This document shows positions 1 to 6,686 of a DNA stretch of 22,046 bases, one piece after another (within the stretch, counting starts at the first letter, position 1; every line of letters starts with the position of its first letter). Origin of the DNA: a virus; IMG/VR virus record IMGVR_UViG_3300044712_002209, positions 1-22,046 of that record; one strand, 5' to 3'. The position numbers and the translations under genes were made by a program. The notes beneath the pieces are model-generated. The model was not told the origin of the DNA. It saw nothing but the letters and a program-made list of their open reading frames with translations, and made no database searches.

Positions 1-407
1 TTGAGCAACCTGTCTATAAAATTGTGTTTTTTCTCCGCGCTTTCCTGCCTGAAATATCTATCAAAAATCTTGTCAGTAACCGAATTCAGCAGCACTTTAT
101 CTGTTGGGGTCATATCCGGCCGGTAATGGGCGTGAGTTTCGTTTATCTGCTCTTTTGCCTCGGCTGCGGGCCGCTGAATCATTTCTCCTTCGCCGGTTAA
201 AACCCAATTTAGATCCCAACCTTGTTTGCTACATTCAATTGCTATTTTGTCAACAGGAACACTCCCACGATTTTTCCTCTGTGACAGGTTAGTGCTTGTA
301 ATACCGAACATTTCCCCCACTTGGTATTCAAACTTGAGCCCGGTTAGTTGCATCAATCTAAAAAATATTTCTTCAAATTGCTTTTTTGTGAATTTTTTAG
401 TTGACAA
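1..407 (-). CDS. CI-like phage repressor, N-terminal part (runs off left edge)
   Basis: Reading leftward, 135 codons are visible before the window ends. The N-terminal region contains a helix-turn-helix of the phage CI repressor type (VGEMFGITSTNLSQRKNRG), followed by the family's usual VPVDKIAIECSKQGWDLNWVLTGEGEM-type end of the domain, in which the LxWxLTGEGE ending is characteristic. Such proteins bind operators and keep the lytic genes silent; the C-terminal dimerisation or peptidase part would lie outside the window. The start chosen is TTG at 407-405, because GGAG stands 8 bases upstream; an internal ATG at 353 would cut off the first helix and has no comparable ribosome site. The gene is transcribed away from the early operon, as expected for a maintenance repressor. 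A strong plus-strand promoter overlaps its start. Confidence 0.85.
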   Translation of the reverse strand, partial: MSTKKFTKKQFEEIFFRLMQLTGLKFEYQVGEMFGITSTNLSQRKNRGSVPVDKIAIECSKQGWDLNWVLTGEGEMIQRPAAEAKEQINETHAHYRPDMTPTDKVLLNSVTDKIFDRYFRQESAEKKHNFIDRLL

Positions 408-429
408 TATAGCAACTCCGATTTATTCT
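401..429 (+). promoter_or_regulatory. Rightward sigma70-type promoter overlapping the repressor start
   Basis: TTGACA (401-406), a 17-base spacer and TATTCT (424-429) make a good sigma70 promoter pointing right. It overlaps the repressor's start codon, and an imperfect dyad CTTTA-N6-TAAAG (428-443) lies across the predicted start of transcription. The arrangement would suit an early lytic promoter controlled by the CI-like protein. A transcript from here would run antisense through the zinc-ribbon gene before reaching the gp16/Cro-like gene at 817. The function is inferred from sequence alone. Confidence 0.5.
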
Positions 430-517
430 TTACCTGTCTAAAGGCAACATTAAAAAAGCGAGGCGAATATGGAAATTCAAAAAAGTAATCTCCGGTTTAA
501 AATTCTCGATTCCCTTG

Positions 518-763
518 TCAGGCTTCACCTTCTGGAGCGGGCAGAATCGCGCCGATCTCCAACCCCATCAAGAGAAGTTGGCTTGATACTTCGTCTGCCT
601 GGGCTGCGGTCATTCTCATGGAATGGTCGCAGAAGGGACACCGGTAATAGTTTCCAGCGAGTAATTCAGCGGTATCAATCAGGTTTGGTTTCCCGCAGGC
701 CTCGCACGCAAACCTGACAGCCAGGGAAATGATAACCCCTGCTTCATAGCGGAAAAGTTTCAT
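518..763 (-). CDS. Small zinc-ribbon protein
   Basis: This 81-residue protein has two CxxC knuckles, C20/C23 (CEACGK) and C42/C45 (CPFCDH), which is the pattern of a four-cysteine zinc ribbon. The ATG at 763-761 is preceded by GAGGTG at good spacing, which supports this strand over the overlapping plus-strand frame (469-717), whose product is rich in Arg and Ser and looks non-biological. It sits just upstream of the CI-like repressor on the same strand, 110 bases away, so the two may share a lysogenic transcript. The partner and role are unknown; a nucleic-acid or protein-binding adaptor is possible. Confidence 0.65.
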   Translation of the reverse strand: MKLFRYEAGVIISLAVRFACEACGKPNLIDTAELLAGNYYRCPFCDHSMRMTAAQADEVSSQLLLMGLEIGAILPAPEGEA

Positions 764-816
764 GCTTCACCTCATAACACCTTAATCTAAAGACTTATAC
801 CAGAGGACAGACAGCC

Positions 817-1059
817 ATGCAAGAGATTTACGACTGGAGCCAGTTTATTCCCCGCCTGAAGGAACGCGGGACAAATATGGCTACCTGGTGCCGGGACCAC
901 GATTTCAACCGAAAGACGGTTTCGGCGCTTCATTGCGGCCGGTATATCTATTTCTGTAATTACGGGCCGAAAGCCAGGAAGATCATCGACCAGGCTATCA
1001 AGGATGATCTAATTACACCGGCAGACGTGGAGGCTGTTTGTCATAAAATAGCAGTCTAG
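817..1059 (+). CDS. BcepMu gp16-like / Cro-like DNA-binding protein
   Basis: An 80-residue protein with a compact helix-turn-helix (WCRDHDFNRKTVSAL). The order W...WCRxHxFxRKTV...G is that of the phage-associated BcepMu gp16 family, small lambda-repressor-like proteins usually found as the first gene of the early operon, opposite the repressor. By position it should compete with or counter the CI-like repressor, as Cro or Ner does. The ATG follows GAGG at about 10 bases. It is the first plus-strand gene after the repressor region and heads a run of rightward early genes. The family is recognised by motif; the regulatory role is inferred from position. Confidence 0.75.
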   Translation: MQEIYDWSQFIPRLKERGTNMATWCRDHDFNRKTVSALHCGRYIYFCNYGPKARKIIDQAIKDDLITPADVEAVCHKIAV

Positions 1060-1108
1060 TGCAAAAATCTTCAATTACAGTTTCTTATATATTTAATAGG
1101 GGGCATTC

Positions 1109-1573
1109 ATGGAGAGTTACGAGGCGCTATCCACAGCTATTAACCGCAACACGGTAAAACACGCCAAGGCCCTGGGCCTGGCCACTTCGACGGTGAACAA
1201 ATGGCAGGAACCATCCACCGACTTCAATGACAGCGGCTCTTATAATCCCCTTGACCGCATCGAGACAATCATCAAGACTTCCCTGGAGATGGGGACCCCC
1301 GCTGATGCGGCGACGATTCCCGTCCAATACCTAGCCCAACGCTTCAACCTATTCGTTACTCCCCTCCCCCCAACCAACCCCGGCCTGCCTAATATTATCG
1401 AGCAGATACACAAGACAACCCGCGGATTCGCGGAACTGATCAAGGTATCCTCGGATGCCATCGAAGACGGCAGGTTCCCCCCTGAAACACGTCTGTGCAT
1501 TGAGAAGGAGGGGATTCATCTTTTAACCGCTGTTTCTACGCTCATAAAAATGATCCGGGAGAAGGGCCGATGA
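1109..1573 (+). CDS. Phage CII-like regulatory protein
   Basis: A 154-residue protein whose N-terminal half matches the phage regulatory protein CII (CP76) pattern: RNTVKHAKALGLATSTVNKW, then QEPSTDFNDSGSYNPLDRIE. The first part is a helix-turn-helix and the second is the family's conserved linker. The C-terminal part is helical and probably mediates oligomerisation. These proteins are early regulators that affect the lysis-lysogeny choice or early transcription. AGGGGG lies 6 bases before the ATG. Its stop overlaps the next start as ATGA, so it is translationally coupled to the following small gene. Confidence 0.75.
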   Translation: MESYEALSTAINRNTVKHAKALGLATSTVNKWQEPSTDFNDSGSYNPLDRIETIIKTSLEMGTPADAATIPVQYLAQRFNLFVTPLPPTNPGLPNIIEQIHKTTRGFAELIKVSSDAIEDGRFPPETRLCIEKEGIHLLTAVSTLIKMIREKGR

Positions 1574-1797
1574 TACCTGTGAATATCCTTCAGGAGTTGA
1601 TCGAGCAAGGCAAGAGGATGGAGGCGAAGCTGGACGAATTACACGCCAGGTTGGACAAGGCCATGGAGCGTGAGCCGGATGGAATTATGACGGACCGGGA
1701 CCTTAACCATATCCTTATGCAGGATGACATTATCGCCGGGATCGACGCCTGGAACAAGGACCACAGGCCTCCCAGGCGGCCAAGGAGGGCGGCATGA
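1570..1797 (+). CDS. Small helical early phage protein, function unknown
   Basis: A 75-residue protein that begins with a charged, coiled-coil-like helix (LIEQGKRMEAKLDELHARLD) and ends in a basic Arg/Pro-rich tail (PPRRPRRAA). No known family was recognised. It overlaps both neighbours by ATGA junctions, which strongly supports it as a real, translationally coupled gene. The basic tail could bind nucleic acid, but this is only a suggestion. Confidence 0.6.
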   Translation: MIPVNILQELIEQGKRMEAKLDELHARLDKAMEREPDGIMTDRDLNHILMQDDIIAGIDAWNKDHRPPRRPRRAA

Positions 1798-2087
1798 GAA
1801 GCAAGGCTGAAGGTCTGGCCGAGAAGTTATGGGGCGGGCTTGCTATCGGGATCATCCTTTTTACCATTGCTTTTCTGCCATCGGACCCGGAAGCGGAGCA
1901 GAAGGCGACCCAAGGGCCTGATGCGCGGCAGCGGGCGGAGATAGTGAGCCGCCAGAAGATGAGCCGGGCCGAGGCGGAGATGCTCCGGATGTACGGATGG
2001 GACCGTGAGCCGAAACGCCGCATGGTGATCGTAGATGGGGCGGATGGGGAACCTTACCTGGTTGAATGGAGACCTGCCAAACATTAA
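1794..2087 (+). CDS. Small single-span membrane protein, function unknown
   Basis: A 97-residue protein with one hydrophobic segment near the N-terminus (LWGGLAIGIILFTIAFLP, about residues 12-29) and a charged, soluble C-terminal part. It starts in an ATGA overlap with the preceding gene, so it belongs to the same early operon. A membrane-anchored small protein at this position could be a superinfection-exclusion or host-interaction factor, but nothing in the sequence decides this. Confidence 0.6.
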   Translation: MRSKAEGLAEKLWGGLAIGIILFTIAFLPSDPEAEQKATQGPDARQRAEIVSRQKMSRAEAEMLRMYGWDREPKRRMVIVDGADGEPYLVEWRPAKH

Positions 2088-2113
2088 TCTCACACAGAAC
2101 ATGGAGGAAACCA

Positions 2114-2263
2114 ATGTTGGTGAATATTCTTTGTTTGTTTGTGGGCGGCTTTATGGGAATGATGGTTACGGCTCTTTGCAGTGTGAATAAATGCAATGAT
2201 TGTTCTTACCGGACGATTGTACGCAATGAGATTTATCCTGAAATGGATAAAGAGACTACCTGA
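2114..2263 (+). CDS. DUF3789-like tiny membrane protein
   Basis: A 49-residue protein with an N-terminal membrane segment (ILCLFVGGFMGMMVTALCSV) followed by a short tail with a CxxC pair. The FVGGxxGxxxxxLC arrangement resembles the DUF3789 family of tiny phage and mobile-element proteins. The start at 2114 was preferred over the in-frame ATG at 2066 because GGAGG lies 6-7 bases upstream and the longer version would overlap the preceding gene out of frame. Its function is unknown. Confidence 0.55.
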   Translation: MLVNILCLFVGGFMGMMVTALCSVNKCNDCSYRTIVRNEIYPEMDKETT

Positions 2264-2264
2264 G

Positions 2265-2441
2265 ATGGCAGCGCCGGCTAACAACAGATATCTGACGCCG
2301 TGCGACCGTTGCCGGGCGATTTTCTGCCGCCAGCGGGTTGATTTCCTTCGCAGGTATGCCTTTTCAATGTTTGATGACCCGGCCGAGTGCCCGGATTTCG
2401 AGGAACGCACATTCCACGGCCTGGATGGAGTAAGGCCATAA
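2265..2441 (+). CDS. Small cysteine-containing phage protein
   Basis: A 58-residue protein with four cysteines (C13, C16, C21, C42) in the order CDRC...FC...ECPDFE, a typical arrangement for small phage proteins that bind one metal ion. The ATG at 2265 comes one base after the preceding stop, consistent with coupling; an in-frame ATG at 2226 would add 13 residues inside the upstream gene. The function is not recognised. Confidence 0.5.
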   Translation: MAAPANNRYLTPCDRCRAIFCRQRVDFLRRYAFSMFDDPAECPDFEERTFHGLDGVRP

Positions 2442-2519
2442 CGGTTTCCCAGGGCAGGGGTAGCACCCCGCCGGACGCCTCGCCGGCAGCCCTGGGGATA
2501 TTTATCAATGAGGCAAAAT

Positions 2520-2547
2520 CCCCCCTACCCCCCTTTCCAAAGGGGGG
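2520..2547. repeat. C/G-run palindrome (CCCCCCTTT-CC-AAAGGGGGG)
   Basis: A 9-base-pair perfect stem (2528-2536 with 2539-2547) with a 2-base loop, preceded by another run of six C. It lies in the 123-base gap between a small early gene and the recombinase at 2565. It is of the same kind as the element inserted in the terminase gene at 15301-15359. As RNA it would form a strong hairpin without a T-run, ending 17 bases before the recombinase start. Confidence 0.7.
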
Positions 2548-2564
2548 AGAGGCTAGGAGGCTTT

Positions 2565-3155
2565 ATGAAATATTTGTCCGAGAAAGAGGAAAAGACGCTG
2601 ATCCGCACGGTGCGGGAAGTCAAGGGGAAGAAGGCGGAACGGGACCATGTGATCATCCGCATTGGTCTCGGCCTTGCCTTACGAGCCGGAGAACTTGCAG
2701 GGCTGACGGTCGGCGACGTAAGAAACCGTGAAACCCTTTACGTCCGACCGGAGATAGCCAAGATGAACTCGGCCGGGACCGTGCCGATCTCCAGGGATCT
2801 CCAGGCGCTGATTCGCAATTTCATCAAGCTGAAACTGATCTGGAAGGAGCCGATCAACGACACGGCCCCGCTTTTTGTTTCCCGCAACGGAGACCCCCTA
2901 TCGAAGCGGAGCCTCCAGGAGTCTATCGAAAACTGGATGATCTTCTCCGGCCTCACCACTACCAGGGGTGACGATATAATCCCCCTCTACTCCACCCACA
3001 GCCTGCGCCATTCCTGCCTGATGCGGATGCGCGAGCGGGGCGTGCGGATCGAGACTATTCAGAAATTCGCCCGCCACAAGTCGCTGGCATCGACGGGGAT
3101 CTATACCGAGGCGACGCTGGAAGAAATGGCCGAAGCGGCCGAGATGCGGGGGTGA
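2565..3155 (+). CDS. Short tyrosine recombinase/integrase (catalytic domain only)
   Basis: This 196-residue protein is a tyrosine recombinase catalytic domain with the full active-site set: R40 (LRAGEL), K66 in the beta-hairpin, H145-x-x-R148 (HSLRHS), H171 (ARHKS) and Y180 (GIYTEA). It cuts DNA through a phosphotyrosine link. It lacks the usual N-terminal core-binding domain, so it is shorter than a standard phage integrase (300-400 residues) and resembles small phage-borne recombinases of unknown target. ATG at 2565 follows AGGAGG at 4 bases; the open frame extends to 2508, but that part is the translated palindrome. The next gene begins at its stop, so it is part of the early operon rather than sitting alone beside an attachment site. 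Confidence 0.8.
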   Translation: MKYLSEKEEKTLIRTVREVKGKKAERDHVIIRIGLGLALRAGELAGLTVGDVRNRETLYVRPEIAKMNSAGTVPISRDLQALIRNFIKLKLIWKEPINDTAPLFVSRNGDPLSKRSLQESIENWMIFSGLTTTRGDDIIPLYSTHSLRHSCLMRMRERGVRIETIQKFARHKSLASTGIYTEATLEEMAEAAEMRG

Positions 3156-3157
3156 CC

Positions 3158-3370
3158 ATGCAACTGACCTGGAAACCTTGTGCGGAGGGATTACCTGACA
3201 CGGACACTGCCGTTATGACTTTTTCGCCAGAAAGCAGCGATCCCATCTGGCCGGCTTATCATACTGGCGAGGAGTGGTGGGGGCTGGACAATATGCCGAG
3301 GCAGATGGAAGTCACCCACTGGATGGATTTCCCTAAACCACCGATAACAGGAGGCGACAATGAGCGGTAA
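3158..3370 (+). CDS. DUF551-like small phage protein
   Basis: A 70-residue protein (72 if the GTG at 3152 is used) with the DUF551 pattern: an early Trp and Pro-rich opening (WKPCAEGLPDTDTAV), a central HTGEEWWGLD, and the closing VTHWMDFPKPP, close to the family's VTHWMPLPEPP. These proteins are common in phage early operons and have no established function. The ATG follows a G-run at 5 bases. It overlaps the next gene by 11 bases. Confidence 0.7.
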   Translation: MQLTWKPCAEGLPDTDTAVMTFSPESSDPIWPAYHTGEEWWGLDNMPRQMEVTHWMDFPKPPITGGDNER

Positions 3371-3485
3371 AAACTGCGCCACGTGCGCGCATGCGACCAA
3401 GAAATGCAATGAAGAGCCTTGCAAGAAGTGCTATGACGACCAGGCCAAGGGAAACCGGTTTCCGGGGTGGGAGCCGAAGAAATGA
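3360..3485 (+). CDS. Tiny cysteine-rich phage protein
   Basis: A 41-residue protein with five cysteines, arranged CATC-x6-C-x4-C-x2-C, and the ending FPGWEPKK. Small proteins with this CxxC...CxxC...F/WEP layout recur in phages and probably bind zinc. AGGAGG precedes the ATG at 5 bases, the best ribosome site in this cluster. It overlaps the gene before by 11 bases and the gene after by an ATGA, so it is clearly part of the operon although very short. Its function is unknown. Confidence 0.65.
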   Translation: MSGKNCATCAHATKKCNEEPCKKCYDDQAKGNRFPGWEPKK

Positions 3486-4069
3486 GCGAGCATAAGCATT
3501 TCAACAGCGGCTGCGTATTCGGGCGGGTGGCGGAGGAGCCGAAAAAGGACACCTCGGCGGACGGCAGGGAATATATCTCTTTCAAGGTGAACGTGTCCGG
3601 CGCGAAATCCGGCCAGGTTACCGCTTATTGCCGTCTCTGGACGGCGGAGCGGGTTGTCCCCTTCCTCTCCCATTATCGCAAGTCCCCGCACTCTCCAATC
3701 TTCCTGAAGGGTTTTTTCGGCCAGTACAAGGACGACAAGAACAATTTTCTTTCGAACTTCACCGTATTCCAATGGGAGGCACGCGACCAGGTCGACCCCA
3801 GGGCGGTGTTCATTCTGCGCGGGCTGGTGGATCTCCCTACCGATACCACGGACGGCGGCCAGCGCATACTCTTTTCGGTTACCCGCGAGGGGCAGAAACC
3901 GGAGGAGTTCGAGCTGTGGGCGCCGGGGGAGATGCTCCTCGATCGCGTTGAGGCCGGACAGGTCCTGGAGGTGAAAGGATACGTGCGGCAGGCGGAAACG
4001 GAGGATGAGTTCGGCGGGTCCGCCGGGCCGGTCCGAGCGTATGTGCATCAGCTGAAGGTGCTGGAATGA
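3482..4069 (+). CDS. Probable tandem OB-fold, single-strand-DNA-binding-like protein
   Basis: A 195-residue protein made of two related halves. Residues about 8-82 (GCVFGRVAEEPKKD...YISFKVNVSG...TAYCRLW...FLKGFFGQY) and about 112-180 (AVFILRGLVDLPTD...ILFSVTRE...FELWAPG...LEVKGYVRQ) each show the strand order, early Gly turn and late V/LKG of an OB-fold as seen in SSB proteins. A role in coating single-stranded DNA during replication or recombination fits the nearby recombinase and the primase-helicase downstream. The start is in an ATGA overlap with the preceding tiny gene; an in-frame ATG at 3467 would add five residues. The fold is inferred by eye. Confidence 0.55.
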   Translation: MSEHKHFNSGCVFGRVAEEPKKDTSADGREYISFKVNVSGAKSGQVTAYCRLWTAERVVPFLSHYRKSPHSPIFLKGFFGQYKDDKNNFLSNFTVFQWEARDQVDPRAVFILRGLVDLPTDTTDGGQRILFSVTREGQKPEEFELWAPGEMLLDRVEAGQVLEVKGYVRQAETEDEFGGSAGPVRAYVHQLKVLE

Positions 4070-4356
4070 GCGGGGATGAACGCTCCAGCTATGTCAGGGA
4101 CCTGTGCGAGAGGATCAACAAGGTGATCGCCGACAAGTGGCCGGCGGCGCTGAATGGCGAGGGTAATCCCTTCACCCGGGCGCGGGAAACGAATGCTGAA
4201 CTGATGGTGAAGTGCGAGGCCCAGGGAGAGGAGATCAATAGCCTCTGGCTCAACCTGGCCCCCCTGGATAAATTCAAGGCGGCCTGCACGGAATGGGGCC
4301 GGACGGTGCTGGAGATCCACCGGCTGTTCGCGGTGGAGATGAAGGGGCAAGGGTGA
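4066..4356 (+). CDS. Conserved-looking early phage protein, function unknown
   Basis: A 96-residue, mostly helical, soluble protein. It starts in an ATGA overlap with the OB-fold gene and is the last gene of the first rightward operon; the next genes are on the opposite strand. There are no membrane segments or metal motifs, and two cysteines are far apart. No family was recognised. Confidence 0.55.
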   Translation: MSGDERSSYVRDLCERINKVIADKWPAALNGEGNPFTRARETNAELMVKCEAQGEEINSLWLNLAPLDKFKAACTEWGRTVLEIHRLFAVEMKGQG

Positions 4357-4362
4357 ACGGCT

Positions 4363-4411
4363 AGCCCCCTGACCCGCCCGGCGGTGTTTGCCGGGTCGGA
4401 GTCCTGGGGCT
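4363..4411. terminator. Hairpin between convergent operons
   Basis: AGCCCC (4363-4368) can pair with GGGGCT (4406-4411), and inside it CCCGGC (4377-4382) pairs with GCCGGG (4390-4395). It lies exactly between the end of the rightward early operon (4356) and the end of the leftward cassette (4429), where a two-way terminator is expected. No clear T-run follows on either strand, so the call is tentative. Confidence 0.35.
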
Positions 4412-4428
4412 GGTTGTATCGCGGTTGG

Positions 4429-4602
4429 CTATTTCGGTGGATCAGGGACGGGTTTACGGCGTTTGGCAGCAGAGACGGCCCCCGCTTGTTTCCGCTGCTC
4501 TACCATAGCAGGGGTTACAGGCCGTGAGCGGCGAGCGAGAAGTTGCGCGGGGCTACCCTCAGCCCCGCAGGAAACACATTTGACTATGGAGTGATCGCAC
4601 AT
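4429..4602 (-). CDS. Small basic protein with one CxxC, function unknown
   Basis: A 57-residue, strongly basic protein with C9/C12 (CVSCGAEG) and an Arg/Lys-rich second half (QRKQAGAVSAAKRRKP). Its ATG follows the preceding minus-strand stop after one base, so it is the second gene of a two-gene leftward transcript. The CxxC plus basic tail suggests nucleic-acid or protein binding. No family was recognised. Confidence 0.5.
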   Translation of the reverse strand: MCDHSIVKCVSCGAEGSPAQLLARRSRPVTPAMVEQRKQAGAVSAAKRRKPVPDPPK

Positions 4603-4603
4603 G

Positions 4604-4894
4604 TTACGCAACCTCGGCAGACAATTTTTTGAACCAGCGGCGGGCCGTCTGATAGGTGCGGCCATTGGCAACGTAGGCAATGCCGCTGACAGAAATCCGA
4701 CCGAACCATGTTCCGGAATCCGGGGCGTCAGCAGGAATCGCGTTGTAGACCTGACCACGATCCCTGTCAATTCTGACAACGTAGAACCGATGCTCTTTTT
4801 GGGTTTCGGCGTCATCGCGGGTAATTTCAACCAGGGCAATTCCGTTTTCCTCTGCAACGATGTTTTTGCTGTGGGTTTCAGATTTGATCGACAT
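4604..4894 (-). CDS. Accessory (moron-like) protein, function unknown
   Basis: A 96-residue soluble protein with a beta-rich middle (HRFYVVRIDRDRGQVYNAI) and a basic C-terminal helix (NGRTYQTARRWFKKLSAEVA). AGGAGG lies 7-8 bases before the ATG, and an almost perfect promoter stands 43 bases upstream, so it should be strongly transcribed when its operator is free. It is opposite to all surrounding genes, which is typical of a moron or of a self-regulated gene. The basic C-terminal helix may bind DNA, and the protein may be the repressor of its own palindromic operator, but this is inference. No family was recognised. Confidence 0.6.
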   Translation of the reverse strand: MSIKSETHSKNIVAEENGIALVEITRDDAETQKEHRFYVVRIDRDRGQVYNAIPADAPDSGTWFGRISVSGIAYVANGRTYQTARRWFKKLSAEVA

Positions 4895-4936
4895 GGTGTG
4901 GCCTCCTGATTTGGTTTGTGCTGCATTGTTGATACT

Positions 4937-4964
4937 ATTATATCACGTAGCGCTACGTTGTCAA
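4937..4964 (-). promoter_or_regulatory. Consensus promoter with 14-bp palindromic operator in the spacer
   Basis: On the minus strand, TTGACA (4964-4959) and TATAAT (4942-4937) are both exact consensus and 16 bases apart. The spacer holds the perfect 14-base palindrome ACGTAGCGCTACGT (4945-4958), adjoining the -35 box, so any protein bound there would block RNA polymerase. It drives the leftward pair ending at 4604 and 4429. This is the strongest sigma70-type promoter seen in the window. Confidence 0.8.
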
Positions 4965-5102
4965 GAGGTAACAAAATTATTTTTGATTAATTTACGAAAT
5001 AACTTGAGCGATACAACGACAAAGCGCACCGGCAAGCGGAGCGCAGACCGTGTGCCGCGACTGGTTATCCCCGGTCGCTGCAATATCGAAAGGAGAAAGA
5101 GC

Positions 5103-5516
5103 ATGTCTGATACAAAGAAATTTACTCTGCGGACACTGTTGACTGTGACCACTGGCCGGTTGCTGACCGAAGGCAAGGGAGATCGTGACAACGGCATCGG
5201 TGATCTGTACGAACTCCTTGGGTGGATGACCGACGATTCCCCGTTCACTCACCAACTCGGCAGATTCTCGGACGAATGCAAGCCTCACATACTGGCATGG
5301 TTCCCAGAGATTGCCGTTGCTGGAGTCTGTCTTGATAAGCTGGACGCCTGGCTTAAATCTGCACCGACCTGCCCAAGCGAAGGAATCAAGATGTGGTTGG
5401 CGGAACTCAAGATGATGTTTCCCGAAATTAAGGACGAATACGAAGTTCCTAAAATTCCGAAAGAGTATCACACGCCGAAGAATCCGATTTCTGAACTGGC
5501 TGAGATGATGCAATAG
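5103..5516 (+). CDS. Phage protein of the DUF7736 type, function unknown
   Basis: A 137-residue protein whose central part (TTGRLLTE...LYELLGWMTDDSPFTHQLGR and then ECKPHILAWFPEI) matches small phage and mobile-element proteins in which a TTG motif, a short helix, FTHQLxR and ExxPxLxxxFP follow one another; I associate these with DUF7736. No catalytic motif is visible. AGGAG lies 8 bases before the ATG at 5103; the open frame reaches 4860, but that extension crosses the opposite-strand gene and promoter. It is the first gene rightward of the accessory cassette, and the 138 bases before it (4965-5102) hold no clear promoter. Confidence 0.6.
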   Translation: MSDTKKFTLRTLLTVTTGRLLTEGKGDRDNGIGDLYELLGWMTDDSPFTHQLGRFSDECKPHILAWFPEIAVAGVCLDKLDAWLKSAPTCPSEGIKMWLAELKMMFPEIKDEYEVPKIPKEYHTPKNPISELAEMMQ

Positions 5517-5571
5517 GGGATAACAATCATTATCTAACTGATCCGGCTTGATAATCTTTCTGGAGTCAATC

Positions 5572-6618
5572 ATGAATACTGCCTTAAAATCTAATATTTA
5601 TCCCTTTCAACGGCCTGATAATGCCCCGCCGAAAAGCGGACAGCAGATTAAAAAGGAGCAACTGCTGGATAAACTTTCCAAGGCGATCCGGCTGAAGCAT
5701 TATTCCAAGGCGACTGAGCGGTCTTATGTTGGATATGTGGCGGATTTCATAGATTTCAGGCTGGAGCGCCGATCAGAGGCGCAGGGTGCGAAAGCTATCG
5801 AGGAATACCTCACTTACCTGGCTATTCAGAAAAAGGTTGCCGCGTCGACGCAAAATGTCGCCTTTAATGCCCTTCTCTTCTTTTACCGGCGGGTGCTCGG
5901 GGTTGAGCCGGGCGAGATCAACGCCTGCCGGGCCAAGAAGCCGGAGCGGCTGCCGGTGGTTTGTACCCGCGAGGAGGTTGCCGCTATCCTGGATCACCTG
6001 AAGGGCGACTACTGGCTGGTGGTGGCTTTGCTGTATGGTTGCGGCCTGCGGGCGGAGGTGGACGGGCTTTCCCTTCAGGTGAAGGATGTCGATTTCGGAC
6101 AGCGCACGGTGACTGTGCGGGAAAGCAAGGGGGGCAGCGCCCGGGTGTTGACTCTGCCCGATTATCTTTTCGAGCGCCTGCAGCGGCATGTGCAGAAGGT
6201 GAAGACGATCCACGAGATGGATCTGCGCGAGGGCTGGGGAGCGGTGGAATTGCCCGGCGCCTTGGCCCGGAAATACCCCAACGCCAACAGGGAATTCGGC
6301 TGGCAATATCTCTTCCCGGCGGCCACACGCTGGGTCAATCAGGAAACCGGCCAGCAGGGGCGTTACCACATCCACGAGACGGCGATCCAGAAGGCGGTCG
6401 CCTCTGCCCGCAAAGCAGCCGGCATTTACAAGCACGTCACTCCCCACACTTTCCGCCATAGCTACGCAACCCACCTTTTGGAGGATGGCGAAACCATCCG
6501 CACGGTCCAGGAACTCCTGGGGCACAAGAACGTCAAAACGACCATGATTTATACCCATGTGATGCAGAAGAAGTCAGCGATCAACAGCCCGTTGGACAGG
6601 TTGTTCAAAAAGGCATAA
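5572..6618 (+). CDS. Integron-integrase-like (IntI-type) tyrosine recombinase
   Basis: A 348-residue tyrosine recombinase with an N-terminal core-binding domain (about 30-125) and a catalytic domain carrying R160 (GCGLRAE), K186 (ESKGG), H292-x-x-R295 (HTFRHS), H318 (LLGHKN) and Y327 (MIYTHV). Residues about 225-250 ([20 protein letters not shown] then YLFPA) match the extra patch that distinguishes integron integrases from XerC/XerD and phage integrases; that patch is needed by IntI to handle folded single-stranded attC sites. The ATG at 5572 follows TGGAG at 6-7 bases and was preferred to the upstream in-frame ATG at 5548. One residue appears added just after the catalytic Arg (RAEVDGLSL against the usual RLxECLRL), so activity should not be taken for granted. 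No attC-like cassette array is seen on either side. Confidence 0.85.
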   Translation: MNTALKSNIYPFQRPDNAPPKSGQQIKKEQLLDKLSKAIRLKHYSKATERSYVGYVADFIDFRLERRSEAQGAKAIEEYLTYLAIQKKVAASTQNVAFNALLFFYRRVLGVEPGEINACRAKKPERLPVVCTREEVAAILDHLKGDYWLVVALLYGCGLRAEVDGLSLQVKDVDFGQRTVTVRESKGGSARVLTLPDYLFERLQRHVQKVKTIHEMDLREGWGAVELPGALARKYPNANREFGWQYLFPAATRWVNQETGQQGRYHIHETAIQKAVASARKAAGIYKHVTPHTFRHSYATHLLEDGETIRTVQELLGHKNVKTTMIYTHVMQKKSAINSPLDRLFKKA

Positions 6619-6686
6619 AAGAGGCAATGCTATCCCCTGCACTGCCGCGAGAAATGGGCTTGTAGGGCAAATATGGAGGTCGGATT

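Noticed and set aside
469-717. Plus-strand frame with a fair ribosome site
   Set aside because: It is opposite the zinc-ribbon gene, whose CxxC pairs are convincing; its product is Arg/Ser-rich and looks random. A very short leader peptide cannot be excluded.
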